Source: Synechocystis sp. PCC 6714
Lineage (GTDB): Bacteria; Cyanobacteriota; Cyanobacteriia; Cyanobacteriales; Microcystaceae
NCBI RefSeq assembly: GCF_000478825.2
Contig: NZ_CP007542.1
Location: 2,418,001-2,482,000, forward strand
DNA length: 64,000 bases
Direction: 5' to 3'
The position numbers and the translations under genes were made by a program. Below, piece after piece: positions 57,998 through 64,000 of the stretch. The notes beneath the pieces are model-generated. The model had not been told where the DNA came from. It ran no database searches and was given only the letters and a program-made list of their open reading frames with translations. The stretch's first letter is position 1, and every line of letters begins with the position of its first letter.

Positions 57998-58234
57998 TTA
58001 TTTCTTTTTCTTGTCCCCGGCATTTTTTTCTTTCATGCCATACTTACGCATAAAGCGGTCAACACGGCCTTCCGTGTCAATAATTTTCTGGGTACCGGTG
58101 TAGAAGGGATGGTTGCCAGACCAGATTTCCACATTGATTTCCGGTTTAGTGGAACCAACGGTCATAATCACTTCCCCGTTGCAGGTGATTTTGGCATCGG
58201 GGTACCAGGTGGGATGGATGTCAGCTTTGGGCAT
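57998..58234 (-). CDS. rpmE: 50S ribosomal protein L31, Zn-free form
   Basis: 78 residues ([42 protein letters not shown]). The usual C+ form has four Cys for zinc; here only one Cys remains and the CxxC near HPFYTG reads SGNHPF, so this is the zinc-independent type. The basic tail KNAGDKKKK is present. Last gene of the cluster before the terminator. Confidence 0.93.
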   Translation of the reverse strand: MPKADIHPTWYPDAKITCNGEVIMTVGSTKPEINVEIWSGNHPFYTGTQKIIDTEGRVDRFMRKYGMKEKNAGDKKKK

Positions 58235-58280
58235 GGTCAGTCTTAGATAATTCTAAATAAGGTGGTAAATTCCAATCCAA

Positions 58281-58694
58281 TTAACGTTTGGAGTACTGGG
58301 GCGCTTTACGGGCTTTGTGAAGACCGTATTTCTTCCGTTCTTTTGCTCGGGGATCCCGGGTCAGATAGCCTTCCGCTTTTAGGGGCTGACGATTTTCGGG
58401 AGAAAGTTGACACAGGGCGCGGGCCACACCGAGTTTAACGGCATCGGCTTGGCCGGTTAGGCCACCACCGTGGGCATTGACCAAGATGTTATATTCCCCT
58501 TCTAAACCCAAGGTTTCCAAGGGAGCCTTAAGACTTTGAATATAGTTGGCAATGCGGTTGAAATAAATTTCTCCAGGCTTACCGTTTACCACTACTTCTC
58601 CCTGGCCGGGCACGAGGCGCACCCTGGCGATCGCCGCTTTACGACGGCCGGTGCCCCAATAGACGACTTTATTGCTGGAATCGTTGGCTTGCAT
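58281..58694 (-). CDS. rpsI: 30S ribosomal protein S9
   Basis: 137 residues with the S9 patterns [20 protein letters not shown] and the C-terminal [16 protein letters not shown], whose terminal Lys-Arg reaches the P-site tRNA. Its ATG (58694) overlaps the rplM stop by 1 base (TAATG), so the two are translationally coupled. Confidence 0.96.
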   Translation of the reverse strand: MQANDSSNKVVYWGTGRRKAAIARVRLVPGQGEVVVNGKPGEIYFNRIANYIQSLKAPLETLGLEGEYNILVNAHGGGLTGQADAVKLGVARALCQLSPENRQPLKAEGYLTRDPRAKERKKYGLHKARKAPQYSKR

Positions 58695-59149
58695 TAGTTA
58701 GCTCCTGCGGGAATGGTGTTGATAACAAGGGTTTCCGGTTGTTGGGCCGCGTGGGGATGGCTTGGTCCGGCATAGACTTTCAGCTTAGTGAACAGCTTGC
58801 GACCGAGGCTATTTTTGGGTAACATTCCCCGGATAGCACTTTCCACAATCCGCTCAGGTAAACGGCCCTGCAGTTTTTCAAAGGTTTCCTCCTTCATGCC
58901 ACCGGGACGACCAGAATGGCGGCGGTACAATTTTTGTTCCCGCTTTCTGCCCGTTACTTCCACCTTTTCGGCATTGATAATAACAACGAAATCGCCCGTG
59001 TCCATGTGGGGGGTAAAGGTGGGTTTATTTTTCCCCCGGAGGATGGTGGCAACCTCCGTGGCCAGACGGCCCAGCCGTTGGCCCTCCGCGTCAATCACAT
59101 ACCACTTATGGTCGAGGTTATCGATGGTTGGTAATACAGTTTTGTTCAT
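58694..59149 (-). CDS. rplM: 50S ribosomal protein L13
   Basis: 151 residues from the ATG at 59149 ([22 protein letters not shown]). [20 protein letters not shown] and [16 protein letters not shown] are L13 signatures; it is an early assembly protein of the 50S. An in-frame ATG at 59158 would add three residues. Coupled to rpsI. Confidence 0.95.
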   Translation of the reverse strand: MNKTVLPTIDNLDHKWYVIDAEGQRLGRLATEVATILRGKNKPTFTPHMDTGDFVVIINAEKVEVTGRKREQKLYRRHSGRPGGMKEETFEKLQGRLPERIVESAIRGMLPKNSLGRKLFTKLKVYAGPSHPHAAQQPETLVINTIPAGAN

Positions 59150-59204
59150 AGTGTTCAAAAATACCGTCGCTTAATAACGAGGAATAATTATTTACCTTAG
59201 TGAT

Positions 59205-60041
59205 TCAATTTAATTGGTCTTTGAATTGCCACAGGGGCTGGCCATCAAACCAGAGGGAATCAGGTAAGGGAAAATTTTCATAACCGACCCGGAGCAGGCA
59301 CAGACCCTTGGCGGGAGCGGCATATTTGACTAGGTCGCGGCGCTGATTAACCCAAATATCATTGAAGTTAGTCAAACTCCGTTGCCCAGAGCCTACTTCC
59401 ACCAGCATGCCCACCAGCAGACGCACCATGCCATACAGAAAGCCATTGGCTTGGATTTCCAGATAAACCATGGGCCCCTGGCGATAGCACTCCACCTCCT
59501 GCACTTCCACCCAGGAATGCTTCCGGGCAGAACCCGCTCGGTGAAAAGCCGCTAGGTGATGCTTCCCTAACAAAGGTTCCATCGCCTTTTTGATGACTTC
59601 TTCCCGAAGGGGAAAATGGTAGTAGTGCCAACTGAAGGCATCAGCAAAGAGGTTGGGCCATTGGCCAGTGTAGATGCTATAGCGGTACCGTCGCCAAAGA
59701 GCAGAAAAGCGAGCATGCCATTGATTATCCACCGCCACTGAACCTCTGATCAGAATATCCCGGGGCAGATGGCAGTTTAGAACCTTACTCCAACGGGAGG
59801 CGGGAATTTGCCCCACAGGGTCATCAAAATGGGCTACCTGGGCCGCTGCATGGACCCCGGTATCAGTTCTACCGGCACCGTGGAGGTTGACAGACTGGCC
59901 CACCACCTTGGCGATCGCCAACTCAATCTCCCCTTGGATAGAGGCAAAATTAGGCTGACGCTGCCATCCATGAAAACGAGTGCCCAGATATTGAATCACC
60001 AGGGCAACCCTTCGTTTGGCAGTAGATGAAGGAGAAAGCAT
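59205..60041 (-). CDS. truA: tRNA pseudouridine synthase A
   Basis: About 278 residues from the ATG at 60041. Makes pseudouridine at positions 38-40 of tRNA anticodon arms. The catalytic Asp is in GAGRTDTGVHAAAQVAHFD; QYLGTRFHGWQRQP and FLYGMVRLLVGMLVEVGSG fit the family. Sits between rplQ and rplM, as in other cyanobacteria. Confidence 0.94.
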   Translation of the reverse strand: MLSPSSTAKRRVALVIQYLGTRFHGWQRQPNFASIQGEIELAIAKVVGQSVNLHGAGRTDTGVHAAAQVAHFDDPVGQIPASRWSKVLNCHLPRDILIRGSVAVDNQWHARFSALWRRYRYSIYTGQWPNLFADAFSWHYYHFPLREEVIKKAMEPLLGKHHLAAFHRAGSARKHSWVEVQEVECYRQGPMVYLEIQANGFLYGMVRLLVGMLVEVGSGQRSLTNFNDIWVNQRRDLVKYAAPAKGLCLLRVGYENFPLPDSLWFDGQPLWQFKDQLN

Positions 60042-60058
60042 CAAGACAAACCGTCCAG

Positions 60059-60409
60059 CTACACCAATTCGATCACAGCCATCTCTGCGTTGTCCCCCCG
60101 GCGGCGCAGGGTTCTGATGATGCGGGTATAGCCACCGTCACGGTCTTTATAGCGGGTGGGAGCATCAGCAAACAGAGCATGGACTGTGGGTTTATCGTAC
60201 ATATAGCCCAAAGCCCGGCGACGGGCCGCTAGAGAGCCATCTTTAGCCAAGGTGATCATCCGGTCAACCTCAGACCGCACCGCCTTAGCCCTAGCCTTAG
60301 TGGTCTTAATTTGTCCATGGCGGATCAACTCAGTGGTTAAAGCCCTTAGTAGAGCTTTTCTCTGGTCAGCGGGCTTCCCCAACTGAGGCACTCGACATCT
60401 GTGTCGCAT
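60059..60409 (-). CDS. rplQ: 50S ribosomal protein L17
   Basis: 116 residues: [37 protein letters not shown] at the start and [23 protein letters not shown] at the end, both L17 signatures. Follows rpoA by 67 bases and precedes truA by 17, on one transcript. Confidence 0.96.
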   Translation of the reverse strand: MRHRCRVPQLGKPADQRKALLRALTTELIRHGQIKTTKARAKAVRSEVDRMITLAKDGSLAARRRALGYMYDKPTVHALFADAPTRYKDRDGGYTRIIRTLRRRGDNAEMAVIELV

Positions 60410-60476
60410 GGTGACTAAACTCCTAAAAAATAAACAACAGGGGTTATTCTAGGGCGAAAAACAGGAGCCAAACCCG

Positions 60477-61421
60477 TTAAGCCTTAGCCTTTTCGTGGGG
60501 TAGGGTAATACCCAAACGTTTTTGCAGTGCCTCAATGACCTCTTCCGCGGATTTCAGACCAAAATTCTTAATTTCCAGTAGATCCTCCTGGCTATACTCC
60601 AGCAGATCCGCCACAGAGTTGATCTGGGCCCGCTTCAAGCAGTTGTAGGCACGAACGGAAAGTTGTAACTCCTCAATGGGAATTTGGCTTTCCGGATTGA
60701 CCTCATCCTGGTAGTCACTGTGGGCGGTTTCCAGTTCGTTGAGGTCCTTGAGGGGGATAAAAAGATTGGCAATGATATCAGAAGCTTCCGACAGAGCTTC
60801 CCTAGGCTGGATGCTGCCATTGGTCCAAATGTCCAAAATTAGACGATCCTTTGGACTCATGCCATCGGCCCGAATATCTTCAACCGTGTAGTTAACCTTG
60901 GTCACCGGCATAAACACAGAGTCAATCTGGAGAAAATCCAGGGATGAGTTTTCGTCCTTGCCCCGCTCAATAATGCGGTAGCCAACGCCGCGTTCCACCC
61001 GGAACTCCATTTCCAGCTTTGCTCCTTCGGCTAAAGTGGCAATGTATTGATTGGGATCAATAATTTCTATTTCCGAAGGTACTTCAAACTGTCCCGCCGT
61101 CACAGTCCCCGGCCCAACCGCCGTTAGGCGTCCAATCTGGGGCTGGTCGGTATAGCTTTTCAGCACAAGTTCCTTCATGTTCAGCATAATTTCCAGTACA
61201 TCCTCTCGAACCCCTGGAATCGTGGCGAACTCATGGTTAACTCCAGCGATGCGGATAGCCGTTACAGCGGCCCCGGGCAGATTAGATAATAAAACCCGCC
61301 GCAAGGCATTCCCCACCGTTGTTCCCTGGCCCCGGTCTAAGGGTTCAAGGGAAAACTTACTGTACTGCTGTTGATTTTTTTTTGTGCTGGATTCCACGCA
61401 CTCAATTTGAAACTGCGCCAC
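60477..61421 (-). CDS. rpoA: RNA polymerase subunit alpha
   Basis: 314 residues from a GTG start. The N-terminal assembly domain (YSKFSLEPLDRGQGTTVGNALRRVLLSNLPGAAVTAIRI) and the C-terminal DNA/activator-binding domain (ELQLSVRAYNCLKRAQINSVADLLEYSQEDLLEIKNFGLKSAEEVIEAL) are both full. Lies within the S13-S11-alpha-L17 block. Confidence 0.97.
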   Translation of the reverse strand: MAQFQIECVESSTKKNQQQYSKFSLEPLDRGQGTTVGNALRRVLLSNLPGAAVTAIRIAGVNHEFATIPGVREDVLEIMLNMKELVLKSYTDQPQIGRLTAVGPGTVTAGQFEVPSEIEIIDPNQYIATLAEGAKLEMEFRVERGVGYRIIERGKDENSSLDFLQIDSVFMPVTKVNYTVEDIRADGMSPKDRLILDIWTNGSIQPREALSEASDIIANLFIPLKDLNELETAHSDYQDEVNPESQIPIEELQLSVRAYNCLKRAQINSVADLLEYSQEDLLEIKNFGLKSAEEVIEALQKRLGITLPHEKAKA

Positions 61422-61529
61422 TGACGCGACCTCCCTTATATCTCCGTGTAAATAGCTTGACCGACGCTATCTCAGTCAGAGGAAATTATGATTTGCTCAA
61501 AAAAACTGTTAGCAAAAAACCTAACTGTC

Positions 61530-61922
61530 CTAGACCCGACGGCGTTTGGGGGGACGACAACCATTGTGGGGGATAGGAGTAACATCCCTGATCAAGGTAA
61601 TTTCCAAACCAGCCCCCTGGAGAGCTCTGATGGCAGTTTCCCGACCAGCGCCGGGGCCGCTCACCATTACTTCCAGTTGTCTCATACCCTGTTCCATCGC
61701 CCGACGGGCGGCGGAGTCAGCGGCGGTTTGGGCTGCATAGGGAGTGCCTTTTTTAGCTCCCTTGAAACCGCTCGAACCAGCGGAAGCCCAGGAAATTACG
61801 TCACCGCGGATATCGGAAATGGTGACAATGGTGTTGTTGAAAGTGGATTGAATGTGGGCCACACCGCTAGGGACATTCTTTTTGGCCTTTTTGGGCCCAG
61901 TTTTTCTGGTAGGACGCGCCAT
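61530..61922 (-). CDS. rpsK: 30S ribosomal protein S11
   Basis: 130 residues: [45 protein letters not shown] and the C-terminal [20 protein letters not shown] are S11 signatures. It lines the platform near the decoding site. 48 bases from rpsM. Confidence 0.96.
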
Positions 61923-61970
61923 AGTGATTGCTTGAAAGCTTCAATAAACAGGACAGGGATAGGGAGAAGA

Positions 61971-62354
61971 TTATTTCTTCGCGGGGGTCTTCTTCTTACC
62001 GGCAACGGTTAAACGACGACCCCGACGGGTACGGGCATTAGTTCTAGTCCGTTGTCCCCGCACAGGCAAGCCCTGACGATGACGACGCCCACGATAGGTG
62101 CCGATATCCCCAAGGCGTTTAATATTCATGGCCTCCCAGCGACGGAGATCCCCTTCGATCTCATAATTTTCGTCGATGTAGGTTCTTAATTTGAGCGCAT
62201 CTTCATCACTGAGATCCTTAACTCTGACATCGGGATTAACCCCGGTGGCGTCCAGAATTTCATGGGAGCGCGACAGACCAATACCATACAGATAAGTGAG
62301 GGCGATTTCCACACGCTTATCCCGAGGCAGGTCAACACCAGCTATGCGTGCCAC
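61971..62354 (-). CDS. rpsM: 30S ribosomal protein S13
   Basis: 127 residues from a GTG start ([26 protein letters not shown]). The late segment [18 protein letters not shown] and the basic tail, which contacts the P-site tRNA, are clear. First of the S13-S11-RpoA-L17 run. Confidence 0.96.
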   Translation of the reverse strand: MARIAGVDLPRDKRVEIALTYLYGIGLSRSHEILDATGVNPDVRVKDLSDEDALKLRTYIDENYEIEGDLRRWEAMNIKRLGDIGTYRGRRHRQGLPVRGQRTRTNARTRRGRRLTVAGKKKTPAKK

Positions 62355-62436
62355 GTTGATTTTCCTCTAAATAAGTTCAATAAATTTATGGAGTAGGGTT
62401 TAAGACAAACCGGGATGGTAACCACTGGGAGAACTG

Positions 62437-62553
62437 CTAACCTTGACGCTGTTTATGCTTGGGGTTAGCGGAACAGATGACCATCACACGACCGCGCCGA
62501 CGAATAACGCGGCACTTATCACACATTTTCTTAACGGAAGCTCTAACTTTCAT
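62437..62553 (-). CDS. rpmJ: 50S ribosomal protein L36
   Basis: 38 residues, below ORF-caller limits: starts [20 protein letters not shown] and ends [11 protein letters not shown]. Cys11, Cys14, Cys27 and His33 form the zinc site of the C+ form, in contrast to the Zn-free L31 nearby. Typically located between infA and rpsM, as here. Confidence 0.97.
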   Translation of the reverse strand: MKVRASVKKMCDKCRVIRRRGRVMVICSANPKHKQRQG

Positions 62554-62689
62554 GCCTGATTTTCTTTGGCAACACTGCAAGCTCTTAATTATAACAAGTT
62601 ATCGCGGCGATGTCATGGCAAACCTGAGATTAACTTTTCCCAAATCAAGAATTGTTAACCCTGGGTCAGCGCCACCGTCAAATTAATGA

Positions 62690-62917
62690 TTACTTTTTAT
62701 TTTTAAGGCGATAGGTAATGCGGCCTTTGGTGAGATCGTAGGGAGTTAATTCCACCTTGACCCGATCGCCGGGGAGAATTTTGATGTAATTGCGGCGAAT
62801 TTTGCCGGAGATGTGGGCTAGAACATTAAATCCATTGTCGAGATCTACCCTAAACATGGCATTGGGCAATGATTCCATCACCGTGCCCTCCATCTCAATT
62901 AAATCTTGTTTAGACAA
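62690..62917 (-). CDS. infA: Translation initiation factor IF-1
   Basis: 75 residues from a TTG start: [19 protein letters not shown] and [36 protein letters not shown] are the S1-like OB-fold of IF-1. It blocks the A site during initiation. Between adk and rpmJ on one transcript. Confidence 0.96.
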   Translation of the reverse strand: MSKQDLIEMEGTVMESLPNAMFRVDLDNGFNVLAHISGKIRRNYIKILPGDRVKVELTPYDLTKGRITYRLKNKK

Positions 62918-63033
62918 GCGGTTAATAACCTCCTAAAAATAAAACAGAACAGACAGGAAAAAAGTGCCGTTTTTCATCATAACAAATCTAGGTTGATCCA
63001 TTGTCCAACCTATGCTTATCTTGACATTTTTGC

Positions 63034-63597
63034 TCAGGGCTTGACTAGTTTTTGCAGAGTTGCGCTGATAACTTCCACCGCTTGGTCTCCATCGAGAGAA
63101 TAGAGTTTGCCCTGTTCTTGGAAGTAGGCGATTAATGGGGTAGTTTGTTCGGTGTATACCAAAAGCCGGTGGCGGATAGTGGCCTCATTGTCATCGGCCC
63201 GCCCCCGGGCCAATAGCCGCTCAACAATTACTTCATCGGGCACTTTTAAATTAATCACCCAATGGGTGCGGTGCCCAATATTTACCAATAATTCGTCCAA
63301 AAAAATCGCCTGGTTGACGTTGCGGGGAAAGCCGTCCAAAATCCAACCATTTTTCGTATCGCTGTAACCTAACCGTTCTTCAATTAGGCCCAGGATTAGT
63401 TGATCGGGCACCAATTCTCCCCTGTCCATATAGCCCTTGGCCTGATTCCCTAACTCCGTACCATCGGCGATCGCCTGACGGAGCATATCCCCGGTGGAAA
63501 TGTGGGGAATGGCCAGAGTCTCCGCCAAACCCACCGCCTGGGTACCTTTACCAGAGCCGGGGGCCCCCAGAAAAATTAAACCTTTAGCCATAGCCAT
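63034..63597 (-). CDS. adk: Adenylate kinase, short-LID form
   Basis: 187 residues from the ATG at 63597, with GGAG about 12 bases upstream; an ATG two codons later (63591) is equally possible, and a longer frame to 63615 is less so. The P-loop is LGAPGSGKGT; DGFPRNVNQA and ARGRADDNEATIRHRL fit the nucleotide-binding lid, which is the short type without zinc Cys residues. Interconverts AMP and ATP with ADP. Downstream of secY as in other cyanobacteria. Confidence 0.94.
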   Translation of the reverse strand: MAMAKGLIFLGAPGSGKGTQAVGLAETLAIPHISTGDMLRQAIADGTELGNQAKGYMDRGELVPDQLILGLIEERLGYSDTKNGWILDGFPRNVNQAIFLDELLVNIGHRTHWVINLKVPDEVIVERLLARGRADDNEATIRHRLLVYTEQTTPLIAYFQEQGKLYSLDGDQAVEVISATLQKLVKP

Positions 63598-63723
63598 AAT
63601 CCGTAAAAACTCCAAAAATTAATCAAAAAAAGACGGTCAAGGAAACAGCTTTGTAAGCTTTCCCTAACCGCAGTGTTTAATAAGACTGATTGATGCAACT
63701 CTGCCCGTAAAAAATAGGGGCCA

Positions 63724-64000
63724 TTAGGGTTGTTTAATCATTCCTTCATAGCGTTGGGAAATAACATAGGTTTGGATCTGCTTTGCCGTGTCAATGGCTA
63801 CCCCCACCAAAATCAGCAGGGATGTGGCCCCCAAACCTTGGAAAGTGGTCACCCCGGTGGCCTGTTCCACAAAGATAGGCAGAGTGGCCACAAAGCTGAG
63901 GAAAATTGCCCCCAGAAAAGTGAGACGATTGAGCACCCCTTCCAGATATTGCTCTGTTTTTTTGCCGGGACGAATGCCAGGAATACTAGAGCCCATCTTT
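63724..64000 (-). CDS. secY: SecY translocase subunit, C-terminal part (5' end outside window)
   Basis: The frame stays open to the end of the window, so only about the last 92 residues are seen. GIRPGKKTEQYLEGVLNRLTFLGAIFLSFVATLP and the two final membrane segments with YVISQRYEGMIKQ are the SecY C-terminus. Forms the protein-conducting channel in plasma and thylakoid membranes. Upstream of adk in the ribosomal cluster. Confidence 0.95.
   Translation of the reverse strand, partial: KMGSSIPGIRPGKKTEQYLEGVLNRLTFLGAIFLSFVATLPIFVEQATGVTTFQGLGATSLLILVGVAIDTAKQIQTYVISQRYEGMIKQP

Overview
This window looks like a chromosomal segment of a unicellular cyanobacterium of the genus Synechocystis, either close to strain PCC 6803 or that species itself. 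The evidence is the phycobilisome core linker gene apcE, the carboxysome shell gene ccmP, ycf37, zipN (ftn2/ARC6), the nickel sensor inrS with its exact metal ligands, and a ribosomal/rpoA cluster in cyanobacterial order. HIP1 octamers (GCGATCGC) are also scattered throughout. Several gene neighbourhoods (inrS to zipN to cobA-hemD to the WD-repeat gene; tkt-fabF-acpP; rplY-purA-rpmE-rpsI-rplM-truA-rplQ-rpoA-rpsK-rpsM-rpmJ-infA-adk-secY) match what I remember of PCC 6803. No database was consulted.

Layout. 1-3.6 kb: the 3' part of ileS, then an AT-rich two-gene module (a stand-alone DUF262 protein and an HEPN-fold protein), closed on the far side by a second, diverged copy of the last 99 bases of ileS. 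3.7-19.4 kb: ordinary genome, with a cupin, an aldo/keto reductase, lipA, aat, apcE with its terminator, a GH57 protein, nurA, an oxidoreductase, ccmP, ycf37, a CBS-pair protein and a degenerate serine-recombinase-like protein. 19.4-38.7 kb: almost entirely minus strand, with inrS, a RelE-type toxin-antitoxin pair, an FAD protein, three secreted proteins, gcvT, a palindromic repeat, dnaK, zipN, two small unknown genes, a CobA-HemD fusion, a 1693-residue P-loop plus 16-repeat WD40 protein and a coiled-coil protein.

38.9-43.5 kb: a three-gene plus-strand operon of a dynamin-like GTPase, an unknown protein and a coiled-coil protein with a hydrophobic segment. It is AT-rich for most of its length and looks like an accessory, possibly defensive, insertion. 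43.6-49.0 kb: a small membrane protein, holA, a PAP2 phosphatase, pfkA, a 57-residue unannotated ORF coupled to trmD, and a decayed stretch that may be the remnant of an IS200/IS605-type element. 49-54.8 kb: a TPM-domain protein, tkt, fabF, acpP, an unknown secreted protein and a SipA-type protein, all on the minus strand. 54.9-64 kb: a bacterioferritin subunit that has lost every ferroxidase ligand but keeps the haem Met, then rplY, purA, two tiny ORFs and the ribosomal/rpoA/secY cluster.

The two strongest candidates for an undescribed system are the DUF262-HEPN module bracketed by duplicated ileS 3' ends and the dynamin-like three-gene operon. No rRNA, tRNA or CRISPR array was recognised. 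Gene boundaries were set by reading start codons and upstream purine tracts by eye.
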